The notes under the pieces were generated by a model. The model searched no databases, had not been told where the DNA came from, and was given only the letters and a program-made list of their open reading frames with translations. A stretch of 64,000 bases of DNA from Candidatus Caldarchaeum subterraneum (GTDB lineage Archaea; Thermoproteota; Nitrososphaeria_A; Caldarchaeales; Caldarchaeaceae): NCBI GenBank assembly GCA_000270325.1, contig BA000048.1, positions 36,233 through 100,232 on the forward strand, read 5' to 3'. A program made the position numbers and the translations under genes. Below, one piece after another: positions 23,634-33,229 of the stretch. Each line of letters opens with the position of its first letter. Position 1 is the stretch's first letter.

Positions 23634-23864
23634 TTGGCTGAGTACGTTACAGTTTCCACAAAAGTCAGGAGGAAGTTGAAGGAGGAGGCTGAACGGCTTG
23701 GTGTAAAGGTCTCCGAGGTACTGAGGCGTGCTTTGGAAGAGGAGGTCAGGAGACGTAGGCTTGAGGAGCTTGAGAAAAGACTTGAAAACCTCGGCACAGC
23801 TCTCGATAAACTCGACACAGACAGGATAACTCTGATGATTCGGGAGGATAGGAAATCTCAGTGA
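23634..23864 (+). CDS. VapB-type ribbon-helix-helix antitoxin
   Basis: A 76-residue protein starting at a TTG. The N-terminus YVTVSTKVRRKLKEEAERLG and VKVSEVLRRALEEEVRRRR is a ribbon-helix-helix DNA-binding domain typical of VapB antitoxins. The C-terminal helix (LEELEKRLENLGTALDKLD) would bind a PIN toxin. The following gene is a VapC that carries a premature stop, leaving this antitoxin without a working partner here. Confidence 0.8.
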   Translation: MAEYVTVSTKVRRKLKEEAERLGVKVSEVLRRALEEEVRRRRLEELEKRLENLGTALDKLDTDRITLMIREDRKSQ

Positions 23865-23871
23865 ACACTGA

Positions 23872-24189
23872 ATGAGGGACCTTCTCTTCGACGCATCATC
23901 CCTCGTATCTTTGTTGAAGCGCAGGAATCTAAAACCGCTCAACCACAACTACATACATTGGTTAACTATCTACGAAGTTGAAAAAGCTCTCTGGAAGGAA
24001 GTGTTAACGTAGTTTAAGCTTGGGATTACAGCCTTCGACGCTTCTTGCGTCGTTTTAGCTAAAGCAAATGACTTATCTCTGGTGACTGAGGATGCTGAAT
24101 TGAGGGATAAAGCGGGAAAAATGATTAAGGTAGTTAGTGTAAGCGAAATTTTGCAGCCTTTTTCGTCGAATGATTGGGGCCGCCACTAA
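23872..24189 (+). pseudogene. Broken VapC PIN toxin
   Basis: From ATG 23872, 7 bp after the antitoxin gene, the frame reads RDLLFDASSLVSLLKRRN (first Asp), then TIYEVEKALWKEVLT (Glu), then an in-frame TAG. The same frame resumes LGITAFDASCVVLAKANDL and LVTEDAELRDKAGK (the C-terminal acidic positions), ending at 24189. Including the stop only ~105 codons remain instead of ~130, so a small deletion near the TAG has probably removed the middle helices as well. Confidence 0.75.
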
Positions 24190-24190
24190 T

Positions 24191-24778
24191 TCAGCCTCGG
24201 GTCTCGTTAACGAGGTCTGAGGCCTCAAGAGGATGCGCTGCTTCCGCGATTAGAAAATCACGCAGCACCAACATGTCTTTCTCTAAATATTCAGCGATAC
24301 AGCCGAGAAGCTTCTTCAAAGATTCTCTGTCTCTATAGCTTTTCAGGATGGGGATCAGATGCACGTTAAGGAACCTATGCTGAATCCGCCGTATATTTTT
24401 CAGTGTGTCCAAGTCACCAGCCAGCGCTGCCTTTTTCTCCTCTCTAAGCAGTATGTTAATGAAAGCAAGCATTGTCGTCAAATGGTCAGGGTTATCTGAC
24501 TCGCAGTCGTATCCTGCGTTCTTGTAAAATTCGTTAACCATTGTAGGGTAAAGCCTACGTGTTGCAGGGTCCAGCTCTACCCGTATGGACCTTCCTAGGA
24601 GCTGGGGAATTTCGGAGGACGCCTCTTCTATAATCTTACTGGTGTTGAGCACGCATCCAAGCTCCCGAAGGCCCTCAAGAATCTGTGACGCGGAGGGGTC
24701 ACCGTTTTCGAGGAGCTTAAATAAAGAATAGAGGGTTTCGTAGAATGTTTGCCGTATTTCTATTGTTTGAATATCCAT
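24191..24778 (-). CDS. TorD/DmsD-like molybdoenzyme chaperone
   Basis: A 195-residue, all-helical, acidic protein of the size and pattern of TorD-family chaperones. These bind the Tat signal peptide of a molybdopterin oxidoreductase and hold it until cofactor insertion. Supporting pattern: ETLYSLFKLLENGD at the N-terminus, VNEFYKNAGYD and DHLTTMLAFINILLREE in the middle, and RRIQHRFLNVHLIPIL, close to the conserved DHLxxELxFM...FLxxHLxxW pattern. It is the last gene of the ttr-like operon, 7 bp after the catalytic subunit. Confidence 0.8.
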   Translation of the reverse strand: MDIQTIEIRQTFYETLYSLFKLLENGDPSASQILEGLRELGCVLNTSKIIEEASSEIPQLLGRSIRVELDPATRRLYPTMVNEFYKNAGYDCESDNPDHLTTMLAFINILLREEKKAALAGDLDTLKNIRRIQHRFLNVHLIPILKSYRDRESLKKLLGCIAEYLEKDMLVLRDFLIAEAAHPLEASDLVNETRG

Positions 24779-24785
24779 CGATGCT

Positions 24786-27700
24786 TCACCAGATTATCTG
24801 AGGTACCTCGATCTTCATCTTCTTACCTGTGGGTTTTAGTCTTGCCTTTGTGTCGTAATATGCTTGGGCTGCTCCTATCCAGCTCAGAAGAGGCCAGTCT
24901 CCGAGCGACGGGTCTCCCAGCAGTATCGGGTTGGGTGTGACTCCGTTAAACCGCCATTCATCGGGCTTGAGCCCTGTCATATAGTAGTCGTCTGGGCTCT
25001 TGGTGAAGAGCAGCTGTTTGACGAGCGGTGGAAGCTGTTTAACCGGGTTCACCGCTTCCTCTGGTATGCTGACCTCATCGGGTATTTCATCGAGTATTTT
25101 CTTGAGCGTCGGGTCTTTGAGGCCCTTGAGGTAGTTTGTCTTTTTGATAACCGTGTCTGACCACCTGCCTAGACCGTATGGAACCGCGATCACACCCTCC
25201 ATGACCGTGGGCTCGACCACCGCAGCTGCCTCCAAAACGCCATACGGTGTCTCCACCTCGACGAACTCACTGTTTTTGACTCTAAACTTCTCGGCGTCCC
25301 GCGGGTTTATTATGACAAAGTTCTCTGGGAGGATTTGTCTAATCCAGTAGTAGAACTGGCTTCTATGTTTAGTCATAAGGGGCCCTGTCAGGAAAACAAG
25401 GTGCAGAGGATACTCTGTCGCAGGCCACAACTCACTTAACGGAGTTCCTAGCGGTGAAAGTCTTCCTTTTCCTTCGATGGGGGCATACGTGGCTGCAGGT
25501 ATGTATTTGGGCCCGCCGTAGAACCTTTCACCGGTCACGCTGTTACGAGTCTTGGCTAGGGTCTCATTCCAGAGCCTAGCTACTCCGTCGCCGAATGGGC
25601 TTCGCTTTGTGAAGCCCTTCTCATTAAACGCGTCGTCATATTTTGTGAAGACGCCGCCCCTCGCTAACGCGTAGGTCACATACCTCCATTCGTCGGCTGG
25701 CAGTATGTCTTTGAACTTTGCTATTGGGTAGTTCTGCTCCACAAACCCGACCTCTGAAGACGGTATTTCCGCAGGTATTAGGCCGCGGTCTTTTGCATCC
25801 AAGGCGCCGTTACTGTATACTCTCATAATGTATTCCCAGAGGCAGTTGAGCGGGAACCACTGGCCATCGTACTTTTTCTTAGCAACTCCCGGTATGCCTT
25901 TCTCTCCATAGCCCGGGGCCTTAAGGGCTTTCGCGACATCTATCAGGAACTCCCACATGCTCGCCCATCTGTCGTGTCCGTTGGGGCATTTCCCTATGTA
26001 TTCTGTCATTGGAAGAATTATAGGAGACCTCCAGCCTTCGTTCAAGAGCCCGCCGCCGCTTGTGGCGTATAGGTATTGGATTCCAAGGGTTCCTGTCTCG
26101 AGGTATGTTGTGTCGGGAACGATGTAGTCTGCGTACATGAAGGTCTCGTTTATCGTTGTGGTGATGGCTATGAATAGCGGTATCTTCTGGGTGTTTTTCA
26201 ATACTTCGATGAATTTGATGCCGTAGTTGGCGGAGAGGACTGGGTTGGCGTAGTACATAATCAATGCTCCGATGCCGTATGGGTAGCCTTCAGCGATTGC
26301 GGCGAACAGCTCCGTGTAGCTCTCCTCAGGGGTTAAGGGGTACCAGGGCCTCTTTGCTGGGTATGGGTTCTCGCCCCGCTTCAGCTTAAGCAGGTACTCC
26401 AAGGTGTTTTCGTAGGCGTAGCCGTGTCGGTCTACGGGTGGGCCGAGTCGTGGCGGTTCACCGAAGCCGCTTGTCCCTGTGTTATACAAGTATCCGTTGT
26501 AGTTTGTGTGGGCGGCTCTCGCCATCAACCCACCCTTTCTGTTCAGGTTTCCCACGATTATGTCGAGCACTCTGAAGGCCCATACAGCGTATTCACCGTT
26601 TGGATGCATGCAAACACCTCTGTGTAAATATGTTGACGCCCGTGGTGCAGCTTCGGTGAAGTCATGGGCCATCTCTACGATGGTTTCAACTGGTACGCCG
26701 CATATCTCCGACCATTCCTCCAATGTTTTGCTGAACGCCTCCTCCTTGAGGATTGTGAAAGGTGTCTTGACAAGAACCTCTTCTCCCGAAGACAGTTGAA
26801 CTCTTCCGCTGAATTCTATGTCAGCCTTCTCAACAGCGTCGTTGGGCATGAGAACGCCGTTGACGGAGACTACGGGTTGGGAGCCTTCTAAACCTATGTC
26901 AGACGCCTTGAGATGTTCTCCGAAACGTGGATGCCCGTTCTCAAATATCACGAGCCATGTAGCGTTGGTGTTGACTGGGTATCCTCTCAACGTCTTGGCA
27001 GCCTCCGAGTTGGTGATTGAGAGAAACTCTTTGTCGAAACGGTTGTTCTCGATCATCCATCTTATCATCGCCATGGCAAGTGCAGCGTCCTCACCGGGCT
27101 TCACAGGAACCCATTTGACCGAGCCGCGTGTACCCAACGTTCTCGGAGCTGTCGGGTTTACATAGTAGACCTTCACCTCTCCCTCCACTGCTCTCTCTAT
27201 TAGAAGGCCTTGGCCCGTCGCTCCCGGATGCTGTCTACCCATGGTCGCCCCTGCCATTATGACAACCTTGGCGCCCATCACGTCTGCGTTAACATCCGTG
27301 TATCCTGACCAGAGCCTGTTTCCGGCGTAGTAGCCGAGCTGACACGCCGAGGTGTGGCGCAGCCAATTGACGCTGCCTAGGGCGTAAACCCATCGCTGGT
27401 AGAAGTAGTCTGCGTGCCCCTGTCCCCTGCCTCTGACGAAGACAATTTTGTTGGCTAGAAAGCCGAGGTCGGGGCGGTCGGGGTCTATCAGCACATCCTC
27501 GAGCCTGAGTCCATACTCGCCAAGTTTTGTGGTCCATTTTTCTTTAAACCCTTCTATGGCTGCTGTCAGCTCTTCAATACCTACATTCTTGTCCTTGGCC
27601 TTTGCAACCAAGCTGTCAACATCTTTCTTAATTTCTGCAAGCAGCGTGTTCGGATTCTCTACGCCAGTTTCCTTGAGCCTGCCGTAGACAAAGAAGTTCT

Positions 27701-28247
27701 TGAGGCCGGGCAGCCTTTCACCAGTTTCATCTATCACGCCGCCCTCCACAACCTCCTTCACTAACTGCTCCCATGAAATCGTCTTCCATTTTCCGCTGCC
27801 TCGGGGCCCGGCTCTTTTCAGCGGTTTGAGAACTCTGTAGGGGTCGTATACGTAGTGGATGCCGTCCTGCCCCCTCGCACACAGTGTACCATGCCACATG
27901 GCCATCGCCTCCTCGACGGGTGTTTGGTAGTCCAGCTGAGTGTATCTCTTGACCTGCCTGTCGTAGGAGACGGCTCTGTTGTATGGATGGTATGGATTGC
28001 CCTCAATCCTCTCTATCACATCAACTCCGTCTCTGTTCACTATGCGGACTCTTATCCCGCATCTTACGTTGCATCCAAGGCATACAGAGTTTACGTAGCG
28101 GACATTAGACCCTCTCTGAGGGTCGGATGGATAGATCTCACGCTTCGGCCGGAAAATCTGCTCAATAGTCGGGCTGTATCCTGCGAGGAAGGCGCCGAGC
28201 GAGGCAACTGCGACTATTCCTCTTATCGCATCTCTTCTGCTACTCAT
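24786..28247 (-). CDS. ttrA: Tetrathionate-reductase-like molybdopterin oxidoreductase, catalytic subunit
   Basis: A 1153-residue member of the Mo-bisMGD family. The N-terminus SSRRDAIRGIVAVASLGAFLA is a Tat signal, so the enzyme acts outside the membrane. The N-terminal 4Fe-4S site is CLGCNVRCGIRV...GTLCARGQDG. The segment GPRGSGKWKTISWEQLVKEV matches TtrA-type enzymes closely. C-terminal FVIINPRDAEKF and VEVETPYGVLEAAAVV form the cofactor-binding domain. Partners TtrB-like and NrfD-like precede it (8-nt overlap) and a TorD-like chaperone follows. The substrate could be tetrathionate, but related arsenate, selenate or polysulfide reductases share this architecture. Family firm, substrate inferred. 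Confidence 0.88.
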   Translation of the reverse strand: MSSRRDAIRGIVAVASLGAFLAGYSPTIEQIFRPKREIYPSDPQRGSNVRYVNSVCLGCNVRCGIRVRIVNRDGVDVIERIEGNPYHPYNRAVSYDRQVKRYTQLDYQTPVEEAMAMWHGTLCARGQDGIHYVYDPYRVLKPLKRAGPRGSGKWKTISWEQLVKEVVEGGVIDETGERLPGLKNFFVYGRLKETGVENPNTLLAEIKKDVDSLVAKAKDKNVGIEELTAAIEGFKEKWTTKLGEYGLRLEDVLIDPDRPDLGFLANKIVFVRGRGQGHADYFYQRWVYALGSVNWLRHTSACQLGYYAGNRLWSGYTDVNADVMGAKVVIMAGATMGRQHPGATGQGLLIERAVEGEVKVYYVNPTAPRTLGTRGSVKWVPVKPGEDAALAMAMIRWMIENNRFDKEFLSITNSEAAKTLRGYPVNTNATWLVIFENGHPRFGEHLKASDIGLEGSQPVVSVNGVLMPNDAVEKADIEFSGRVQLSSGEEVLVKTPFTILKEEAFSKTLEEWSEICGVPVETIVEMAHDFTEAAPRASTYLHRGVCMHPNGEYAVWAFRVLDIIVGNLNRKGGLMARAAHTNYNGYLYNTGTSGFGEPPRLGPPVDRHGYAYENTLEYLLKLKRGENPYPAKRPWYPLTPEESYTELFAAIAEGYPYGIGALIMYYANPVLSANYGIKFIEVLKNTQKIPLFIAITTTINETFMYADYIVPDTTYLETGTLGIQYLYATSGGGLLNEGWRSPIILPMTEYIGKCPNGHDRWASMWEFLIDVAKALKAPGYGEKGIPGVAKKKYDGQWFPLNCLWEYIMRVYSNGALDAKDRGLIPAEIPSSEVGFVEQNYPIAKFKDILPADEWRYVTYALARGGVFTKYDDAFNEKGFTKRSPFGDGVARLWNETLAKTRNSVTGERFYGGPKYIPAATYAPIEGKGRLSPLGTPLSELWPATEYPLHLVFLTGPLMTKHRSQFYYWIRQILPENFVIINPRDAEKFRVKNSEFVEVETPYGVLEAAAVVEPTVMEGVIAVPYGLGRWSDTVIKKTNYLKGLKDPTLKKILDEIPDEVSIPEEAVNPVKQLPPLVKQLLFTKSPDDYYMTGLKPDEWRFNGVTPNPILLGDPSLGDWPLLSWIGAAQAYYDTKARLKPTGKKMKIEVPQIIW

Positions 28248-29415
28248 GCACCTCCACCCCCGTCGCGTATTTACTGTCCCATGGGAAAATCCATGAGAGC
28301 ACTGTGAAGACGAATATCGCCATGGCGAAAATCGAGAGAGACGCTATCAGCCCCTCTTTGCCAAGCAGCGGCATCTCATACCACAAAAGTCCCTCCTCGG
28401 TCCGTGAAATTATCTGTCCGCCGATAACCATGTTCCATCGATAGGCTAGGACACCGATTAATGCGAGCAGTGATGAAAACAGTACGACAGACATGCGTCG
28501 TCTCAGTGATGGTATGAGGAGCAATACTAGCGGTATTCCGGCGCCTATCACGAACTCTATGACACCCGTTGAGACCATTAGATCAAATTTTAGGGCCTCT
28601 AGATATGGCCAGCTCGCTGTTCTGTGGTATGCTCTGTAAAGCTCGTCAGCTCCTTTAAGCGCTAGGTCAACAAGCAGAGTCCACGCAAGAAGCCCCGCCA
28701 AACCGTAGACAACGCCTTTGTCAAGCCTCCCTGCATGCGACGCGAAGGCATAGTAGACAATTATCAGCAAGGCTATGCCTGAGACTATTGCTGAAACGAG
28801 AAAGTCGACTGCCATGAAAGGTGTCGCCCAGAGAACCCTTGATTTCATGCTGCCGAAGAGGAACCCGACGTATGCATGAAACAGTGCTGCGAGAGGTATT
28901 CCTACAAAGGCGAGAACCGTCACAACCTTCTTATCACGTTTAAGCATGGTGTCCGAAACCTCTCGCGCGCCGAGGGCCAGTATTCTCCATAATGTTTTCA
29001 GCTTTCCTCCTCTGTTGGCTTTCTCTACTAGGTCCGCTCTCCAGAGGAAAATTATTTCAACAACCATCAAAATTATGTAGCCTACAAGCAGGTATCCGAA
29101 AACAGCCATCGGCGATATGTTAGGTGTTGAAGGGGTTGCGACGAGGTGGGGTCTCGTGAATATCTCATACGCTCTATCGGGTTGTTTCAAATCTGCAATG
29201 AGTGGGAGAGGAGCTATCAGTAGGAAGGTAAAAGCCAGCAGCACAGCGATTCCGCCGGCTTTCTTGTAGCGGGTGTTACCAAAAGCGTAGGCGAGCGAGC
29301 TTATGATAAACGAGCCGGCCACAAGCCCTGTTATGTATGGGTAGATTGTGATCAACACGCCCCATATGGCAGGCTGCGCCAATTCATTCGGATAAATGAA
29401 CTGCTCCATCACCAT
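28240..29415 (-). CDS. ttrC: NrfD/TtrC-like membrane quinol-oxidising subunit
   Basis: A 391-residue polytopic protein of the NrfD/PsrC family with ~9-10 membrane helices. It begins EQFIYPNELAQPAIWGVLITIYPYITG, contains ETHx-like family surroundings (PLPLIADLKQPDRAYEIF) and ends in a short cytoplasmic tail. It passes electrons from menaquinol to the iron-sulfur subunit. The gene lies between the ttrB- and ttrA-like genes, overlapping ttrA by 8 nt. Confidence 0.87.
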   Translation of the reverse strand: MVMEQFIYPNELAQPAIWGVLITIYPYITGLVAGSFIISSLAYAFGNTRYKKAGGIAVLLAFTFLLIAPLPLIADLKQPDRAYEIFTRPHLVATPSTPNISPMAVFGYLLVGYIILMVVEIIFLWRADLVEKANRGGKLKTLWRILALGAREVSDTMLKRDKKVVTVLAFVGIPLAALFHAYVGFLFGSMKSRVLWATPFMAVDFLVSAIVSGIALLIIVYYAFASHAGRLDKGVVYGLAGLLAWTLLVDLALKGADELYRAYHRTASWPYLEALKFDLMVSTGVIEFVIGAGIPLVLLLIPSLRRRMSVVLFSSLLALIGVLAYRWNMVIGGQIISRTEEGLLWYEMPLLGKEGLIASLSIFAMAIFVFTVLSWIFPWDSKYATGVEVHE

Positions 29416-29423
29416 TCACCCCC

Positions 29424-30095
29424 TTACCTGTTAGCCTCCTCGGGCAGGCCTATGTAGAAGGTCATGGGCTTATTCCCTGTCCACGGCTTCCATCGTGAGA
29501 AAGAGCTTTCTCGGACGATTTTTGAGACCTCACTGTCTGGGTCGTTCGAGTCTCCGAAGATTCGTGCCCCTGTTGGACATGCCTCAACGCATGCAGGCAG
29601 CTTACCCTCATATATCCGGTGTCGACATAGAGTGCACTTGTCGGCGACACCCTTAACCGGGTTGAAGAAACGGGCGCCGTATGGACAGTTCTGGATGCAT
29701 GCGCCACAGCCTATGCAGACGTTATCGTCAACTAGGACCTCGCCGTTGGGTGCTTTGAAGGTTGCGTTAACCGGACATACTTCAACGCATGAGGGCTCTT
29801 CGCAATGGTTACACATCTTGGGGACGAATACTACGCCTCCCCCAGGTGTGACATATCTCTCGATCCATGTCCTGAAAACACCTATTGGAACGTTGTTCTC
29901 AGCCGCGCAGGCTGCAAGACACGCATAACAGCCATAACACTTAGAAACATCTATAACCATAGCCCACCTCTTCCCAGAAGACTCTTGGCCTACCTCCGCA
30001 ACACCCGTAGCAAGACCAGTTAAAACCAGCGAAGCACCCGCTGCACAGACCGAAACCAACACGTCACGTCTTTTCAACTGGTCACCATTCGACAT
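29424..30095 (-). CDS. ttrB: TtrB-like four-cluster ferredoxin subunit
   Basis: A 223-residue protein with a twin-arginine-type signal (KRRDVLVSVCAAGASLVL). Sixteen cysteines follow in four groups: CYGCYACLAAC, CNHCEEPSCVEVC, CIGCGACIQNC and CTLCRHR...CVEAC. This is the DMSO-reductase-type electron-transfer subunit carrying [4Fe-4S] clusters between the membrane subunit and the catalytic subunit. First gene of the operon, 8 bp before ttrC. Confidence 0.9.
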   Translation of the reverse strand: MSNGDQLKRRDVLVSVCAAGASLVLTGLATGVAEVGQESSGKRWAMVIDVSKCYGCYACLAACAAENNVPIGVFRTWIERYVTPGGGVVFVPKMCNHCEEPSCVEVCPVNATFKAPNGEVLVDDNVCIGCGACIQNCPYGARFFNPVKGVADKCTLCRHRIYEGKLPACVEACPTGARIFGDSNDPDSEVSKIVRESSFSRWKPWTGNKPMTFYIGLPEEANR

Positions 30096-30143
30096 ATTCG
30101 TATAAACATTCTCACATCATGTAGAAAAGCTATGGCCTATAGA

Positions 30144-30160
30144 TGTATACTGATTTATAC
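30144..30160 (-). promoter_or_regulatory. Putative promoter of the ttr-like operon with short inverted repeat
   Basis: The minus strand reads GTATAAATCAGTATAC, a TATA-like GTATAAAT about 55-60 bp before the ttrB start. It also forms the inverted repeat GTATA-6 nt-TATAC, a possible regulator half-site pair. Inference only. Confidence 0.35.
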
Positions 30161-30271
30161 AGTTGTATCTCTATCTAATGGTCAAGTGTTTGACCTGTCT
30201 AAATTTCGCTCTTTCGTAAAGAACCTCCCATCGATTTGGTGATGATCCCGCCATGTAGATAAGTAGTGTGT

Positions 30272-30700
30272 TTATCGCTTGGGTTTCTTTACCTCCCCCG
30301 TTACGAGTAGGTCGAGGGGTGCTCCGTTCACCATTGTTACTTTGTATCTTACGCCGGGGAGGTCTCCCATGGATTTGCCCATGGAGCCGCCGATACCTTC
30401 GACGATTACTTCGTCGTGTTCGTCTACGACGTTTAGGGCTCCGTCGCCTGGTAGGAACGCGGTTATGACTTTGCTGTTTTTGATGAGCTGGACGCGGACG
30501 CATTTGCGGACGGCTGAGTTGGGCTGACGCGACTCAATACCCACTTTCTGTATCACGATGCCACGGGCCATCGGCGCCCCCTCGAGAGGGTCTGTCTTCT
30601 CCTTGAGGTTGAGCATTCTTATGCGGTAATCTCGCTTCGCCCACCTAAACCTGTTCCTAACCTGCTTAAGATGTCTCGCAGCGAATTCTCCGTTGCCCAT
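30272..30700 (-). CDS. rps12: Small ribosomal subunit protein uS12
   Basis: A 142-residue archaeal/eukaryotic-type uS12, part of the decoding centre. Diagnostic segments: [42 protein letters not shown]-like [24 protein letters not shown], and the basic C-terminus EVKKPKR. Normal length. It lies 47 bp after moaA on the same strand rather than in a ribosomal-protein or elongation-factor cluster within this window. Confidence 0.95.
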   Translation of the reverse strand: MGNGEFAARHLKQVRNRFRWAKRDYRIRMLNLKEKTDPLEGAPMARGIVIQKVGIESRQPNSAVRKCVRVQLIKNSKVITAFLPGDGALNVVDEHDEVIVEGIGGSMGKSMGDLPGVRYKVTMVNGAPLDLLVTGEVKKPKR

Positions 30701-30747
30701 TCCGGTCTCCGAAAAACAGCTGCATGCCGGTGTTAATAAGGTTGAGC

Positions 30748-31743
30748 CTATCCGCCGATGGTGTGCATCGGCCTCACATGAGGCACAAACCCTTTAGCCT
30801 TAATAAGCGTCTCGACACCCGCGAACTTTTTCCTAAAACTCTCCCTGATAAAAGCGGCTATCTCCTCGTCCGAGGCCCCGCCGCGCAGAAGCCCCTTCAC
30901 ATCATACTCGTCTCTGCTGAAGAGACATGGCACGATTTTTCCATCGGCTGTTAGCCTTATTCTGTCACAGTCGCCGCAGAAAGGCTTGGTCATGCTTGTG
31001 ATGACGGCGACGTTTCCATCAGCTCCGTCGGCGAATTCGTAAACCACCGCCGTGCTTCCCGGTTCACGCGGCAGCTCAACCAACCCATACTTTTCACGTA
31101 TCTTCTCTATTATCTCCATGCCGGGCACAAGCCGTGAAACATCCCATAGATGTCTACCGTCGAAAGGCATGTATTCTATGAACCTGATGGAGAAACCTGA
31201 CTGGCGGCCAAGCTCCACGAAGTCTAGTATCTCGTCGTCGTTGCAGCCACGGGTTACGACGCAGTTTATCTTGATGGGCTGCAGTCCAACCTTCTTCGCC
31301 TCCCTAAGCCCGTCCAACACTTTCGAGAAAACATCCTTTCGTCCAACTATTTTTTCAAACCTTTCGGGCTTGAGGCTGTGGAGGCTTACTGTGACGCTTT
31401 GGAGTCCTGCTTCTTTGAGCTGCGCCGCCTTTTCCTCCAGAAAGTAGCCGTTGGTTGTCATCGAGATTGTCTCGACGCCGGGTATGCTGCTGATGAGCTT
31501 CACGCCCTTCTCCAAGTCACGTCTCATCAGAGGCTCGCCACCGCTCAGCCGAACCTTGGTAACATTCATGCCTACGAGTATTCTGATCACACGCGCCATC
31601 TCCTCATAGGTAAGAATCTCCTTATGAGGTATCCAGACGGGGTGAAGAGGCATGCAGAAATCGCATCGGAAGTTGCATCTATCGGTGACCGAGAGACGGA
31701 GCTTCCTCGCCACCCTACCGAACCCATCTACCAGCGGCTGCAA
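30748..31743 (-). CDS. moaA: GTP 3',8-cyclase MoaA (molybdenum cofactor biosynthesis)
   Basis: A radical SAM enzyme that makes the first intermediate of molybdopterin from GTP. Radical SAM motif [11 protein letters not shown]-binding [11 protein letters not shown], and the C-terminal second cluster [20 protein letters not shown] are intact. The C-terminal GG typical of MoaA is present (MHTIGG). The frame is open to 31791, but a TATA box at 31770-31775 places transcription near 31745. The TTG at 31743 ([10 protein letters not shown]) is therefore the preferred, leaderless start. It supplies the cofactor needed by the TtrA-like enzyme encoded 2.5 kb away and by the XDH-family subunit at the right edge. 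Confidence 0.92.
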   Translation of the reverse strand: MQPLVDGFGRVARKLRLSVTDRCNFRCDFCMPLHPVWIPHKEILTYEEMARVIRILVGMNVTKVRLSGGEPLMRRDLEKGVKLISSIPGVETISMTTNGYFLEEKAAQLKEAGLQSVTVSLHSLKPERFEKIVGRKDVFSKVLDGLREAKKVGLQPIKINCVVTRGCNDDEILDFVELGRQSGFSIRFIEYMPFDGRHLWDVSRLVPGMEIIEKIREKYGLVELPREPGSTAVVYEFADGADGNVAVITSMTKPFCGDCDRIRLTADGKIVPCLFSRDEYDVKGLLRGGASDEEIAAFIRESFRKKFAGVETLIKAKGFVPHVRPMHTIGG

Positions 31744-31769
31744 ACTAGCAAAGATAAGGTACGCGACGC

Positions 31770-31775
31770 TATAAA
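31770..31775 (-). promoter_or_regulatory. TATA box of moaA
   Basis: TTTATA on the minus strand, ~28 nt before the TTG at 31743, consistent with a leaderless transcript. Confidence 0.45.
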
Positions 31776-31800
31776 GAGATTTTTGATACACTTGGTTGAG

Positions 31801-33150
31801 TTATTTGACCGCCTGCATCGCATGCCTGTAAACATGTGCGATTGCTCCGAAGAGCATCACGACGACGCCTAGGTTGAAGAGAGAGAGGTTTTTGAGGCCT
31901 TCGAGATAGTTTTGGAAAGCGACGAGAGAGAGAATGCCTATGACTGCTAGGAGGCCCATGATTATCCTCACAGCCCATGGGTAGGGGAGCTGGAAGGTTA
32001 TGGGCCTTGTTCTGACAGGGGGCTTCTGTGGATGCGCCGATGGTGGTGGCGCGATGAACTTGTAGCTTATGATGAAGGATGCGGCCACGAGGAAAGCCAG
32101 CAGCGGGTAGAAGATCAGGGGCTCGATGTATACTGCCGTGAAGGCGTCGACCCGCGGCGTGGTGTAGAAGCCCCAGACGGTTGTCACAGCTATGAGGACT
32201 AGTGAAGATATTCCCGCCGCCGTGAAGAAGGGCCTCTCTTTCCAGCTGAGTTTTTTGGAGCGGTCGACGAAAGGTATCAGGAGGAAGAATAGGATGAACA
32301 GTAGGGGGAGGAAAGCGCCCGCTGTAAACCTCTCAAGCCCCGTCCTCAGAAACGCGTAGATACCGGTGAGATACCACTCCGGCACCTCCACGATCCCCCT
32401 TGTCGGGTCATACTTTATCCCAAGGTCGACGGGATAGAGCCCACCCGCTATCAAAATCGCGCCTATGACGCCTGCGACGACTGGCGGGTCGAAGACTAGG
32501 TTACGTGGGAAATGGACGAGGACTAGGAGAAGCATAACCATGGGGAGGATGAAGACATGCAGAGCGTAGAACCTGATTATGAGGTCGTAGAGACCGCCGC
32601 CGAGAAGAAGAGGCGCAAGCTGGGCCCCAAGGAAGGGCGCGGAGTTTGTGAGTCCGACGGCGATGTTGACCGCCAGCATCGCTCTCTGGTTGAGTATGAG
32701 GTCGTATCCTGTGAAAGCCTCGATTACGGTCACGGTTCCTAGAATAATTCCAGTCACCCATATAACCTCGTTCTTGACCTTGAATCTTCCGCTGAAGTAT
32801 TGGTAGAAGAGGTGGGCGATGGCGAGGAAGACCATCGCGTTTGAGGCGTGGTAGTGGATGTTTCGGATGAAGAAGCCGAAGGCTATACCGTCTTGAATCT
32901 GTTTCACACTGTTGTAGGCCTGTGTGACATCGGGTCTGTAGTATAACATTAGAAGAGCTCCAGTGACTCCGAGGAGCAGAAAAACAATTGCCGTTAACGT
33001 GCCGAGGTATCCGAAGGGACTGACCGCGACCCGTGGTATTTGGAACCTGAAGGTTACAATCGGTGTTCTCTCAAGCCTCTCCACAAGCCATTTGACAAAC
33101 TCGTCAAACACACGGCCCAGCGGCCCTGCCTCGGTCTTCTGCTGAGACAT
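31801..33150 (-). CDS. Cytochrome b (fused b/subunit IV type), quinol-oxidising
   Basis: A 449-residue integral membrane protein of the cytochrome b/b6 family. Haem ligands: in helix II the His of RNIHYHASN pairs with His in AIAHLFYQ (13 residues between). In helix IV ALHVFILP pairs with VLVHF (14 residues between), the spacing of b6-type proteins. The Qo-site PEWY motif is present in VPEWYLTGIYAFLR, followed by further helices, so N- and C-terminal halves are fused. No Rieske or c-type partner is adjacent. It would act in a menaquinol-oxidising complex. Convergent context: moaA downstream on the same strand, pyrB divergent upstream. Confidence 0.9.
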   Translation of the reverse strand: MSQQKTEAGPLGRVFDEFVKWLVERLERTPIVTFRFQIPRVAVSPFGYLGTLTAIVFLLLGVTGALLMLYYRPDVTQAYNSVKQIQDGIAFGFFIRNIHYHASNAMVFLAIAHLFYQYFSGRFKVKNEVIWVTGIILGTVTVIEAFTGYDLILNQRAMLAVNIAVGLTNSAPFLGAQLAPLLLGGGLYDLIIRFYALHVFILPMVMLLLVLVHFPRNLVFDPPVVAGVIGAILIAGGLYPVDLGIKYDPTRGIVEVPEWYLTGIYAFLRTGLERFTAGAFLPLLFILFFLLIPFVDRSKKLSWKERPFFTAAGISSLVLIAVTTVWGFYTTPRVDAFTAVYIEPLIFYPLLAFLVAASFIISYKFIAPPPSAHPQKPPVRTRPITFQLPYPWAVRIIMGLLAVIGILSLVAFQNYLEGLKNLSLFNLGVVVMLFGAIAHVYRHAMQAVK

Positions 33151-33229
33151 TGGTAATTACCTCACCGTCTCAATATATAAGAGTAAATCCAAACAACCTT
33201 AAGGCCACAAAGTTAAATAACAAAATCCG

